From: JAUJNH01 sp038253125
Lineage (GTDB): Bacteria; Actinomycetota; Acidimicrobiia; Acidimicrobiales; JAUJNH01
Reading direction: 5' to 3'
NCBI GenBank assembly: GCA_038253125.1
Contig: JBBSHM010000054.1
Location: 1-16,574 of the forward strand
Length of the DNA stretch: 16,574 nt
The notes under the pieces were generated by a model that was given only the letters and a program-made list of their open reading frames with translations, ran no database searches and was not told the DNA's origin. A program made the position numbers and the translations under genes. Of this stretch, positions 1 through 6,888 are shown in pieces; positions within the stretch are counted from its first letter, which is position 1, and every line of letters starts with the position of its first letter.

Positions 1-1906
1 CGTCGGCGGCCTTGTCCCGCAGGTCGGCGAGTGCGACGGTGCCGGCCCCGTCGCAACGCACCACGACGACCTGCATGCCGGCCATCACCGCCGAGGCGGC
101 GTTGGTGCCGTGGGCGGAGGACGGGATCAGGCACACCCGCCGGGCCGCCTCGCCCCGGCTGCGGTGGAAGGCGCGGATGGCGAGGAGGCCGGCCAGCTCG
201 CCCTGGCTGCCGGCGTTGGGCTGCAGGGACACGGCGTCGTAGCCGGTGACCTCGCACAGCCAGCGCTCGAGGTCACCGATCAACGAGGCGTAGCCGGCCG
301 CCTGGTCGAGCGGGGCGAACGGGTGGATGCCGGCGAACCCGTCCCAGGTGATCGGCTCCATCTCGGTGGTGCCGTTCAGCTTCATGGTGCACGAGCCCAG
401 CGGGATCATCGTGCGGTCGAGGGCGAGGTCACGGTCGCACAGGCGTCGCAGCTCGCGCAGCATCGCCGTCTCCGACCCGAAGCGGGAGAATGCGGGGTGG
501 GTCAGGAAGGGGGTGTTGCGCGCCAGCGGCAGCAGTGTTGCGTAGCCCACGGGCGCGGGATGCATGTCGCCCTCGGCATGATCGGCTCCGCTTGCAACGA
601 TGCCGAAGGCGGCCACCACCTCGCGGACGTGGGTAGCGGTGGTGACCTCATCGCAGGTGATCCCGATCACGTCGTCGTCGACCAGGCGCAGGTTGATGCC
701 GCGTTCCATCGCGGCGGCCACCACAGCCCGGGACCGGCCAGGCACCCGGGCCTGAACGGTGTCGAAGACATCGGCGTGCACGACCTCGACCCCTCCTCCG
801 GTGAGGGCGGCCTGCAGCGTGCGGGCGTGCCCGTGCACGCGCTCGGCGATGGCGGTAAGGCCCTCGGGCCCGTGCCACATGGCGTAGAAGGCGGCGATGT
901 TGGCGAGGAGCACCTGGGCCGTGCAGATGTTGGAGGTGGCCCTCTCCCGGCGGATGTGCTGCTCTCGGGTCTGCAGGGCCAGCCGGAGGGCGGGGGCGCC
1001 GTCGGCGTCGACCGACACGCCCACCAGCCGCCCCGGCAGCGACCGCTCGATGCCGAGCCGCACCGCCATGAAACCGGCGTGGGGGCCGCCATAGCCGAGC
1101 GGCACGCCGAAGCGCTGGGCGCTGCCCACGCACACGTCGGCACCCCACGTGCCCGGCGCCTCGAAGAGGCAGAGGGCCAGCAGGTCGGCGGTGACGGCGA
1201 CCAGCGCCCCGAAGGCGTGGGCCTGGGCGACCAGCGGCCCGAGGTCGCGCACCGCTCCCGAAGAACCGGGGTAGGCGGCCAGCACCCCGAAGGGCTCGAC
1301 GCCGGGCGGCAGGCCGCCGGAGAGGTCGGCCACCACCACCTCGATGTCGAGCGGCTCGGCCCGGGTGCGCACCACGGCGATCGACTGCGGGTGGCAGTCT
1401 GAGTCCACCACCACCACCTGGCCGGGCGCCTTCGACACCCGGTGCATCAGCGAGACGGCCTCGGCGCAGGCCGTGGCCTCATCCAGCAGGGACGCGTTGG
1501 CCACCGGTAGGGCCGTCAGGTCCTCGATCATGGTCTGGAAGGCGAGAAGCGCCTCGAGCCGGCCTTGGCTGATCTCGGGCTGGTAGGGGGTGTAGGCGGT
1601 GTACCAGCCCGGATCCTCGAGGACGTTGCGGCGGATGACCGGCGGCGTCACCGTGTCGTGCCAGCCCAGGCCGATCATCTGCACCAGACGCCGGTTGGCC
1701 CCGGCCAGAGCCCGCAGCTCAGCCGTGACCTCGGGCTCGCCGGCCGCCACCGGCAGGTCGAGATCGTGAAGGAGGTGGATGGACGCCGGAACGGCGTCGG
1801 CGGCGAGCGCATCGAGCGACCGGTAGCCGACGGCGGAGAGGGCCTTTCCCACCTCGTCGGCGTCGGAGCCGATGTGGCGATCGGCGAAGCTGCGGCGGTT
1901 CGGCAA
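1..1906 (-). CDS. gcvP: Glycine dehydrogenase (decarboxylating), P-protein, partial (3' end beyond window)
   Basis: P-protein of the glycine cleavage system: PLP-dependent decarboxylation of glycine and transfer of the aminomethyl group to the lipoyl arm of GcvH, in the cytosol. The frame is open from TTG at 1906 to the left edge (635 codons). Signatures are FADRHIG near residue 7, YTPYQPEISQG around 103-113, QTREQHIRRE at 312-321, LGSCTMKLN at 503-511 and AHGTN at 598-602, all in one frame. The family is about 950 residues long, so roughly a third is missing, including the segment with the PLP lysine. The N-terminus fits the fused one-chain form rather than the split GcvPA/GcvPB form. TTG is chosen because AAAGGA (1919-1914) lies 7 nt upstream and the conserved N-terminus follows at once. 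GTNAASA replaces the commoner GTNPASA. A glycine riboswitch precedes it; gcvT and gcvH are not in the window. Identity is very secure. Confidence 0.97.
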   Translation of the reverse strand, partial: MPNRRSFADRHIGSDADEVGKALSAVGYRSLDALAADAVPASIHLLHDLDLPVAAGEPEVTAELRALAGANRRLVQMIGLGWHDTVTPPVIRRNVLEDPGWYTAYTPYQPEISQGRLEALLAFQTMIEDLTALPVANASLLDEATACAEAVSLMHRVSKAPGQVVVVDSDCHPQSIAVVRTRAEPLDIEVVVADLSGGLPPGVEPFGVLAAYPGSSGAVRDLGPLVAQAHAFGALVAVTADLLALCLFEAPGTWGADVCVGSAQRFGVPLGYGGPHAGFMAVRLGIERSLPGRLVGVSVDADGAPALRLALQTREQHIRRERATSNICTAQVLLANIAAFYAMWHGPEGLTAIAERVHGHARTLQAALTGGGVEVVHADVFDTVQARVPGRSRAVVAAAMERGINLRLVDDDVIGITCDEVTTATHVREVVAAFGIVASGADHAEGDMHPAPVGYATLLPLARNTPFLTHPAFSRFGSETAMLRELRRLCDRDLALDRTMIPLGSCTMKLNGTTEMEPITWDGFAGIHPFAPLDQAAGYASLIGDLERWLCEVTGYDAVSLQPNAGSQGELAGLLAIRAFHRSRGEAARRVCLIPSSAHGTNAASAVMAGMQVVVVRCDGAGTVALADLRDKAAD

Positions 1907-1965
1907 CGGGCTGTCCTTTCGAGGAACCTCCCGAGCTGTCGGCATCCGCTTCCAGCCTGGCCTCA
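1907..1965 (-). promoter_or_regulatory. Riboswitch expression platform / degenerate ('ghost') second aptamer containing the gcvP ribosome-binding site
   Basis: This leader stretch lies between the aptamer and the TTG start. It has pieces reminiscent of a second glycine aptamer: CTGGAAGC, GCCGA, and AAAGGACAG at 1919-1911. A possible closing stem pairs GGCTG (1957-1953) with CAGCC (1913-1909). The aptamer-like AAAGGAC element is also the only Shine-Dalgarno sequence. A competing hairpin, TCCT (1925-1922) with AGGA (1917-1914) around a CGAA loop, would hide that site. Translational control is therefore plausible. The structural assignment is inference from pairing by eye. Confidence 0.6.
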
Positions 1966-2043
1966 CCCGTGCGGTCCGTTGGCCTGAGAGATTCCTGGGA
2001 GGGATTGCCCCTTCGGCGCAGCATCGCTGCTCTCCCGCACGGG
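1966..2043 (-). promoter_or_regulatory. Glycine riboswitch aptamer upstream of gcvP
   Basis: Read on the minus strand, the conserved glycine-aptamer blocks occur in order: GGAGAG (2035-2030), GCCGAAGG (2017-2010), GGCAA (2009-2005), ATCTCTCAGG (1992-1983) and GGAC (1977-1974). The closing stem P1 can form 9 bp, CCCGTGCGG (2043-2035) with CCGCACGGG (1974-1966). A GCAGC/GCTGC hairpin (2030-2018 region) lies inside. Glycine riboswitches commonly control gcv genes and usually activate them when glycine is plentiful. Only one well-conserved aptamer is present. Its position directly before gcvP makes the call strong. Confidence 0.95.
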
Positions 2044-2059
2044 GTCGACAGCAGGGGAA

Positions 2060-2065
2060 AGCGTA
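2060..2065 (-). promoter_or_regulatory. Candidate -10 box (TACGCT) for the gcvP riboswitch transcript
   Basis: TACGCT on the minus strand fits the actinobacterial TAnnnT -10 pattern. It lies about 17 nt before the start of the aptamer P1 stem, which would put transcription start near 2053 and include the whole riboswitch. No convincing -35 element is seen. Confidence 0.45.
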
Positions 2066-2076
2066 GCCCGGCCGGG

Positions 2077-2082
2077 TAGCGT
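2077..2082 (+). promoter_or_regulatory. Candidate -10 box (TAGCGT) for map, nearly leaderless
   Basis: TAGCGT matches TAnnnT and ends 9 nt before the ATG of the aminopeptidase gene. There is no Shine-Dalgarno sequence before that ATG, so a transcript with a leader of zero to a few bases is plausible. The box is divergent from, and only about 12 bp away from, the candidate gcvP -10. Confidence 0.35.
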
Positions 2083-2091
2083 CGGGCGGCG

Positions 2092-3117
2092 ATGGGACAC
2101 AAGCTGAAGTCGAACGATCCGTGCTGGTGCGGCTCGGGACGCAGGTACAAGCGCTGTCACAACAGGCTCGACCAGCTGACGGCGTCCGGCCGGGTGGTGC
2201 CGGGGCAGCTCAGCCCGCGGCGTGAGGTCCCGGCCCACATCCCCCGGCCTCCCTACGCCGAGCCGGGCGCCGGCGGCCGGCCCGAGCGGGGCGACGGACA
2301 GCCTGAGGTGCAGGATGCCGAGTCGCTGCCCAGGATGCGGGCCGCCTGCCAGGCGGGAGCCGAGATCCTGGCCGCGGCAGGCGAGCTGGTGCGGCCCGGG
2401 GTCAGCACCGACGAGATCGACGCCTTTGTCCACCAGGCCTGCATCGAGCGGGGCGGATATCCGAGCCCCCTCGGCTACGCCGGGGGAGGCGGGGCCCCGC
2501 CCTTCCCGAAGAGCGTGTGCACCTCGGTGAACGAGGTGATCTGCCACGGCATCCCCGACGACCGGGTGCTGCAGGACGGCGACGTCTGTGACATCGACGT
2601 CACCATCTACCTCGACGGCTTCCACGGCGACACCAACGCCACCTTCTGTGCCGGTGAGGTCGACGAGACCAGCCGCTCCCTCATCCGGGTGACCCGTGAG
2701 TGCACCGAGCTTGGCATCGCCCAGGTCCACCCGGGCGGCAAGCTGGTCGACGTCGGCCGGGCCATCCAGGATCACGCCCACGCCCACGGCTTCAGCGTGG
2801 TGCGGGCCTTTGTCGGCCACGGTGTCGGCCGGCGCTTCCACGCCCCGCCGACGGTGTTCCACTACCCGGAGCACCGGGCCGAGGGCTTCACGTTCAGGTC
2901 GGGCATGACCTTCACCATCGAGCCGATGATCGCCCTCGGCACCGGCGACCACACGGTGTGGCCCGACGGGTGGACCGCCGTCACCCGCGACCACCGTCGG
3001 GCGGCCCAGTTCGAGCACACCATCCTGGTCACGGGCGACGGTTCAGAGGTGCTCACCGTGCCGGCCGACGGTCCGGCTTTCGGCCGCGCCGCCGCCGAGG
3101 CGGGCGCCGCGACCTGA
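2092..3117 (+). CDS. map: Type I methionine aminopeptidase with N-terminal SEC-C zinc motif
   Basis: Removes the initiator methionine from nascent proteins in the cytosol. The 341 residues hold a SEC-C motif near the N-terminus (CWCGSGRRYKRCH, 11-23), then an actinobacterial-type proline-rich linker (PGQLSPRREVP, 37-47). The catalytic pita-bread domain runs from about 75 to 325. The E. coli metal and catalytic residues have counterparts at H152 (CHGIP), D169 (IDVT), D180 (HGDTNATF), H243 (GHGVGRRFH), E277 (IEP) and E308 (FEHT). SEC-C motifs bind zinc and in related proteins help docking near the ribosome or SecA, which would suit co-translational processing. One oddity is a glycine-rich insertion, AGGGGAPP (130-137), just before FPKS. 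It replaces the usual short Y-(H/R)-G stretch near the substrate pocket. The gene is divergent from gcvP, and the start lacks a Shine-Dalgarno sequence. Function is very secure. Confidence 0.96.
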   Translation: MGHKLKSNDPCWCGSGRRYKRCHNRLDQLTASGRVVPGQLSPRREVPAHIPRPPYAEPGAGGRPERGDGQPEVQDAESLPRMRAACQAGAEILAAAGELVRPGVSTDEIDAFVHQACIERGGYPSPLGYAGGGGAPPFPKSVCTSVNEVICHGIPDDRVLQDGDVCDIDVTIYLDGFHGDTNATFCAGEVDETSRSLIRVTRECTELGIAQVHPGGKLVDVGRAIQDHAHAHGFSVVRAFVGHGVGRRFHAPPTVFHYPEHRAEGFTFRSGMTFTIEPMIALGTGDHTVWPDGWTAVTRDHRRAAQFEHTILVTGDGSEVLTVPADGPAFGRAAAEAGAAT

Positions 3118-3124
3118 GCCTCGT

Positions 3125-3130
3125 TAGCCT
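3125..3130 (+). promoter_or_regulatory. Candidate leaderless -10 box (TAGCCT) for the DUF4234-like gene
   Basis: TAGCCT is followed by exactly six bases (CGGGCG) and then the ATG at 3137. This is the spacing expected if transcription starts at the start codon itself. No ribosome-binding site is visible. The same TAGCCTCGGG string with the same spacing occurs before the start at 12633. Confidence 0.45.
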
Positions 3131-3136
3131 CGGGCG

Positions 3137-3604
3137 ATGACCGATCCCGCGGGACAGACCGACCCTTACGCACAGCAGGGCTACGGCTGGCCCCCGCCTC
3201 AGGTCCCGGCGGGGGCTCCGGCGGCCCGCTACGTCCCGCCGACGCTCGATGACGTCTGGTACAAGCCGACGTGGAACATGTTGCTGTTCGCTCTGACCTG
3301 TGGGCTGTGGGGAGCGGCGTGGGCGTACCGCACCCACGACGACCTGCAGAAGCACAACGGGGACGGGATCGGCGGAGGCGTCGGCCTGGTCCTCGGGCTC
3401 CTGGCTTCGATCGTCATCGGCTTCACCGTGCCCATCGAGATCGAGAAGGCCTACAACCGCAACGGCTGGCCGAGCCCGGTGAAGGCGACCGACGGCCTGT
3501 TCCTGCTGATCCCGCTGGTCGGCCCGTTCCTGTGGTACCCGAAGGTGCAGACCGCCCTCAACAGCTACTGGGTGAGCCAGGGGAGCCGACCGGCGCAGGC
3601 CTGA
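3137..3604 (+). CDS. DUF4234-like small membrane protein
   Basis: 155-residue protein. The polar head (1-40) is rich in Pro, Gly and Tyr. Three hydrophobic segments follow, at about 46-64 (WNMLLFALTCGLWGAAW), 79-100 and 118-134. The first segment, with LTCGLWG followed by a short amphipathic YRTHDDLQKH stretch, resembles the DUF4234 family of uncharacterised bacterial membrane proteins. That family assignment is by pattern only. The gene lies 19 nt after map on the same strand and may have its own leaderless promoter. Function is unknown. The proline-rich head followed by a small membrane domain recurs in the RDD protein at 3739 and the DUF4190 protein at 5024. Confidence 0.75.
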   Translation: MTDPAGQTDPYAQQGYGWPPPQVPAGAPAARYVPPTLDDVWYKPTWNMLLFALTCGLWGAAWAYRTHDDLQKHNGDGIGGGVGLVLGLLASIVIGFTVPIEIEKAYNRNGWPSPVKATDGLFLLIPLVGPFLWYPKVQTALNSYWVSQGSRPAQA

Positions 3605-3684
3605 GCGCGCCAGCCGACAACCCTCCTGCCGCCATCGGATGCACGTCCTTCGGGCAGATCCGACCAAGCGGCCCTCCGCTCCAC

Positions 3685-3690
3685 TACCTT
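3685..3690 (+). promoter_or_regulatory. Candidate -10 box (TACCTT) for the RDD gene
   Basis: The 134-nt gap between the DUF4234-like and RDD genes (3605-3738) contains TACCTT. It could start a leader near 3697 that carries a proper Shine-Dalgarno sequence, AGGAG at 3728-3732, 6 nt before the ATG. No clear -35 element is seen. The rest of the gap shows nothing recognisable. Confidence 0.3.
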
Positions 3691-3738
3691 CCGCGGTGCC
3701 ATTTGCGAATGGAAGAACCGCCCGACTAGGAGACCCAC

Positions 3739-4203
3739 ATGAGCTACGCCCCGCCCCCGCCGCCCCCTGCTGGCGGCTATCCGCCCCCCGGCGGCAGCCC
3801 CTACGGAGGGACCGGTCGCGACTACGCAGAGGCCGGGCCCCGCATCGTCGCCGGCCTCATCGACTACGTCGGACCGATCGTGCTGGCCTACATCATCCTG
3901 TTCGCCCTGCGGTCGTTGCTTCTCGGCCTGCTGTTCATCCTGGCCGCTGCAGCCTTCGGATTCTACAATGCCTACCTCAACGGCGAAACCGGCCAGTCCA
4001 TCGGCAAGAAGACCCAGAACATCAAGGTGGTCAGCCAGGAAACCGGTCAGAACATCGGCGGCGGCATGGGCATCGTACGCTACCTGTGCCACTTCCTCGA
4101 CGGCCTGATCTGCTACTTCGGCTACATATACGGCCTGTTCATCGACAAGGAGAAGCAGACGTTCGCCGACAAGATCATCAAGACCGTGGTCGTCAAGGCC
4201 TAA
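3739..4203 (+). CDS. RDD family membrane protein
   Basis: 154-residue membrane protein. A proline-rich head (APPPPPPAGGYPPP, 4-17) precedes an RDD domain from about residue 33 to the C-terminus. The domain begins AGPRIVAGLIDY, with the Arg (35) and first Asp (42) of the family name. It has hydrophobic stretches at about 44-80 and 117-134, the conserved loop GQSIGKKTQNIKVV (85-98) and the closing FADKIIKTVVV. RDD proteins are integral membrane proteins, mostly uncharacterised; some have been linked to ion exchange or transport. The start is supported by AGGAG 6 nt upstream. The gene ends convergently with the aldolase gene about 57 nt away. The family call is firm, the function is not. Confidence 0.88.
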   Translation: MSYAPPPPPPAGGYPPPGGSPYGGTGRDYAEAGPRIVAGLIDYVGPIVLAYIILFALRSLLLGLLFILAAAAFGFYNAYLNGETGQSIGKKTQNIKVVSQETGQNIGGGMGIVRYLCHFLDGLICYFGYIYGLFIDKEKQTFADKIIKTVVVKA

Positions 4204-4213
4204 GTCATCGGCC

Positions 4214-4247
4214 CCGCGGCCAGCGCGGCCCTGCTCTGCTTCGCAGG
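4214..4247. terminator. Possible bidirectional terminator hairpins between convergent genes
   Basis: The 57-nt gap between two convergent genes contains two short GC-rich hairpins. CCGCG/CGCGG (4214-4218 with 4224-4228) encloses a five-base loop, and CCTGC/GCAGG (4230-4234 with 4243-4247) encloses an eight-base loop. Neither is followed by a T-run, so intrinsic termination is uncertain. Confidence 0.3.
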
Positions 4248-4260
4248 ACCCGCCGGCGCG

Positions 4261-5022
4261 CTAGTCCAGCAGGTCGGGCTGCTCCTTGACGATCCGGTCG
4301 TGGAGGGGCTGGAAGCTGAACCAGCCCGCACGGTGATGGCCCACCTGGTGGTGGGCCAGGGTGGCCGTCTCGTGGTCTATCGGGATCGGCTTGCCGGCGG
4401 CCATGGCCAGCAGCTGGGCCTGGCAGGTGCGCTCCATGGCGATGAACCACCAGGCGGCCTCGTCGACCGAGTGGCCGGCGGTGAGCAGGCCGTGGTTGCG
4501 CAGGATGACGGCCTTGTTGTCTCCGAGAGCGTGGGCGATGCGCTTGCCCTCCTCGACGTCGAGGACCACGCCGGTGTAGTCGTCGAACAGGCTGTGGTCG
4601 CCGTAGAAGGCGCAGGCGTCCTGAGTGAGCGGGTCGAGGAGGCGCCCCAGTGTCGAGAAGGCCTTGCCGTGCAGCGAGTGGGTGTGGGCGGCGGCGACCA
4701 CGTCAGGCCGGGCCGCGTGCACCTCCGAATGGATGGCGAAGGCGGCCCGGTTCACCGGCCGCTCACCCTGCACCACCCGGCCGTCGTGGTCACACAGGAT
4801 GAGGTCGCGGGCCCGGACCATGCCGAAGTGCATGCCGAAGGGGTTGACCCAGAAGTGGTCGGTCAGCTCGGGGTCGCGGGCTGTCAGGTGTCCGGCCACG
4901 CCCTCGTCGAAGCCCATCCTGGAGAACAGCCGGAAGGCGGCGGCCATGCGCTGCTTGCGGTGCTGCCGCTCTGCTTCGAAGCTGTCGAAGGCCGGCTGTT
5001 CGGGGATGTTCGCGGTGGGCAT
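4261..5022 (-). CDS. Class II aldolase/adducin family protein
   Basis: 253-residue cytosolic enzyme of the class II aldolase/adducin fold, which covers zinc-dependent sugar-phosphate aldolases, epimerases and decarboxylases. Visible active-site elements are E100 (AIHSEVH), the zinc-ligand pair in AAHTHS (H113, H115) and a third His in RNHGLL (H177). These match the E, HxH and H pattern of fuculose-1-phosphate aldolase-like proteins. The ATG at 5022 is chosen because a longer in-frame reading would run into the upstream gene. The upstream DUF4190 gene stops one base before this ATG and there is little Shine-Dalgarno sequence, so translational coupling is likely. It lies at the 3' end of the liv gene block and may be co-transcribed. 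The substrate cannot be told from sequence; it could equally be an adducin-like protein without known activity. Confidence 0.9.
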   Translation of the reverse strand: MPTANIPEQPAFDSFEAERQHRKQRMAAAFRLFSRMGFDEGVAGHLTARDPELTDHFWVNPFGMHFGMVRARDLILCDHDGRVVQGERPVNRAAFAIHSEVHAARPDVVAAAHTHSLHGKAFSTLGRLLDPLTQDACAFYGDHSLFDDYTGVVLDVEEGKRIAHALGDNKAVILRNHGLLTAGHSVDEAAWWFIAMERTCQAQLLAMAAGKPIPIDHETATLAHHQVGHHRAGWFSFQPLHDRIVKEQPDLLD

Positions 5023-5023
5023 C

Positions 5024-5572
5024 CTAAACGTTAACGGCGATCTGGAAGATGATCCAACCCGCCAACAGGACGAGGCCGACGCTTCCCGTGATGAGGCCGG
5101 CCAGGGCCATGCCCTCACCCTGCTCCAGCCCGTTGGATGCCCGTATCTGGTTCCGCCCGAGGATGCCGGTGACGACGGCGGCGATGGACAGGACACCGCA
5201 GAAGCAAAGGGGGATGCTCATGATCCCGGTGACGAGCGAGACGATGGCCAGGGTGTTCGTCTTCTGGGCCGAGCCGATCCCCGGGCCGGCGTAGGCGGGG
5301 GTGGGCCCGTATCCCATTCCCGGGCCGGCGCCGGGGGTGCCGCCGTAGCCGGGCGGGGGAGGGGCCGAGTAGCTGGGGGTCGAGGGGGGCGGGGGCGGCG
5401 ACGCGCTCCAGCTGGGCGGCGGAGGCGGCGGACCGCTGGGCGGCGGCGGGGGGATCGGCGGCGGCGGGGGGATCGGGCCCGGAGCGGGCGGGGGAGGAGG
5501 CGCACCGCCCGGCGGGGGCGGGGGCGGGGGCGGCTGGTCGCCTCCCGAAGGGTTGGACCAGGGGTCGCTCAT
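5024..5572 (-). CDS. DUF4190 domain membrane protein with long polyproline head
   Basis: 182 residues. The first 100 are very rich in proline, with several runs of five to eight Pro between about 14 and 74. The rest is a DUF4190 domain with two hydrophobic segments, about 107-137 (NTLAIVSLVTGI...) and 155-180 (GMALAGLITGSVG...). An NQIRASNG-type loop between them is typical of the family. DUF4190 proteins are uncharacterised and common in actinobacteria. Polyproline runs this long would normally need elongation factor P to be translated. The start at 5572 is chosen because the upstream in-frame extension lies inside the substrate-binding-protein gene. It has no visible Shine-Dalgarno sequence; GCTC/GAGC can pair around the start codon. 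It lies 28 nt after the substrate-binding protein and 1 nt before the aldolase. Confidence 0.85.
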   Translation of the reverse strand: MSDPWSNPSGGDQPPPPPPPPGGAPPPPPAPGPIPPPPPIPPPPPSGPPPPPPSWSASPPPPPSTPSYSAPPPPGYGGTPGAGPGMGYGPTPAYAGPGIGSAQKTNTLAIVSLVTGIMSIPLCFCGVLSIAAVVTGILGRNQIRASNGLEQGEGMALAGLITGSVGLVLLAGWIIFQIAVNV

Positions 5573-5600
5573 GAAACGAGCATTGCACGTCGGGCGCCGG

Positions 5601-6863
5601 TCAGCGGATGTCGAACTGCCGGGCCTGATCGGTGGCGAAGCCCTTCTTGACCACGGCCAGTCCGACGGGCTTTGCCGGGTCCACCTTGAACAGGGTCGTC
5701 TCCCGCGGGAAGACGCGATCGGCAGCCTTGCCATAGGGGTAGTCGCCGGTGAGGCCACCGAAGGTGAGCGTGCCGACCTGCTCCATGGCCGCCATGATCC
5801 CGGCGTGGGAGAGGTCGCCGAGGGCCACCGCCTTCTCCAGCACCTGCACCACCGCCCTGGCCTGGTCGTAGCCGAAGATGAAGTACAGGTCGGGCTGCTG
5901 GTCAGGCTTTATCTGGGCGATGTCGGCCAGCATGTCCTTCATTCCGGGAACCGACGTGTCGCCCCACTCCGTGCCCTCCGAGGCCACCATGAAGTACTTC
6001 GACAGGTAGTCCCCGAGCGGCGAGGCGGCCAGCGAACTCGAGTAGCTGGGCGACTGGCCGATCCACTGCGGGGTGAAGTCGGCGGTGGCGGCGAGGCCGA
6101 GAAGGGTCCCGGTGTCGGACGGCGTGGACACGAGGAAGACGGCCTGGCAGCCGGCGTCCTTCAGGCCCCGGATGGCTGCCGCCCCGTCGGCGCCCTTGGT
6201 GGCGGCGAAGGTCTTGGCGCTGGTCACGCTGAAGCCGTCCTTCCGAGCGGCGAAGTCGACCCCCTGCAGGCCGGCCTGGCCGTAGGCGTCGTCCTGGGCC
6301 AACGTGCAGATCTTCCTGCCGGCACCACCGCCGTCGGTGACATACCAGGTGAGGGCGTTGATGGCCTGGATCTGGTACGGCCCGCCGATCGGGAGCAGGT
6401 TCGGTTCGCGGACCCAGTCGGCGTCGAGGCTGGCCGGCGAGGCGACGAGGCCGTCGGCCTTGAGGCCGGTGAGCAGGGCCTTGGTGGAAGCGGTGCCCAG
6501 CACCTGGCCGAACAGGACGACGTTGGTCTTGAGCTCGTTGTAGGCCTGCACGGCCTGCTGGGCGACGTAGGCCGAGTCGCGCTCCTCGAACACGATCTTG
6601 TACCGCCCGCCGATGCCGCCCTTGGCGTTCACCTTGTTGAAGTAGACCTCGTTGCCGGCCGTGAGCGGCTTACCGACGGCCTGCACCGGACCGGTGAGCG
6701 GGCTGATGATCCCGACCTTGATGGTTCCGGCGACGGGGTCGAACCCGGGAGCCGAGCGCAGCGTGCCGGCCGGCGCCTTTGACGTGGCGCTGCCGCAGGC
6801 GGCGGCGAGGAGGGCGGTGACGACGAGGCCGCTGGCCAAGCCGGCTCGGGGCAGGGGTCGCAT
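5601..6863 (-). CDS. Branched-chain amino acid-type ABC transporter substrate-binding lipoprotein (LivJ/LivK family)
   Basis: 420-residue extracytoplasmic receptor of a HAAT-type ABC importer. A lipoprotein signal peptide ends in LLAAAC, with lipidated Cys at 23. A type I periplasmic-binding fold (Peripla_BP_6) follows from about residue 47: IKVGIISPLTGPVQAVGKPL, later FEERDSA, then ICTLAQDDAYGQAG and LYFIFGYDQARAVVQVLE. Start evidence is AAGGAG 9 nt before the ATG. It is the last of five liv-type genes, 25 nt after livM. This family binds branched-chain amino acids but also amides, urea, aromatic acids and other small molecules. The ligand is therefore not determined by sequence alone. Confidence 0.93.
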   Translation of the reverse strand: MRPLPRAGLASGLVVTALLAAACGSATSKAPAGTLRSAPGFDPVAGTIKVGIISPLTGPVQAVGKPLTAGNEVYFNKVNAKGGIGGRYKIVFEERDSAYVAQQAVQAYNELKTNVVLFGQVLGTASTKALLTGLKADGLVASPASLDADWVREPNLLPIGGPYQIQAINALTWYVTDGGGAGRKICTLAQDDAYGQAGLQGVDFAARKDGFSVTSAKTFAATKGADGAAAIRGLKDAGCQAVFLVSTPSDTGTLLGLAATADFTPQWIGQSPSYSSSLAASPLGDYLSKYFMVASEGTEWGDTSVPGMKDMLADIAQIKPDQQPDLYFIFGYDQARAVVQVLEKAVALGDLSHAGIMAAMEQVGTLTFGGLTGDYPYGKAADRVFPRETTLFKVDPAKPVGLAVVKKGFATDQARQFDIR

Positions 6864-6888
6864 CTTTGAGATCTCCTTGGCTGATGGT

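Noticed and set aside
110..1402. Long plus-strand reading frame (about 430 codons) opposite gcvP
   Set aside because: It is antisense to a strongly conserved gene. Its translation is Gly/Val/His/Gln-rich low-complexity sequence with no family marks, as expected from GC-rich third positions.
1963..3018. Minus-strand reading frame opposite map
   Set aside because: It mirrors the metal-binding aminopeptidase gene and overlaps the riboswitch. No recognisable domain.
5023..5196. N-terminal extension of the class II aldolase
   Set aside because: It would overlap the DUF4190 membrane domain. The conserved enzyme begins after ATG 5022.
5300..5540. GC-rich repeat-like tract
   Set aside because: It is simply the CCx codons of the DUF4190 polyproline head, not a separate DNA repeat element.
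5553..6782. Plus-strand frame of about 409 codons opposite the substrate-binding protein
   Set aside because: Antisense shadow of a lipoprotein gene with clear signal peptide and ribosome-binding site.
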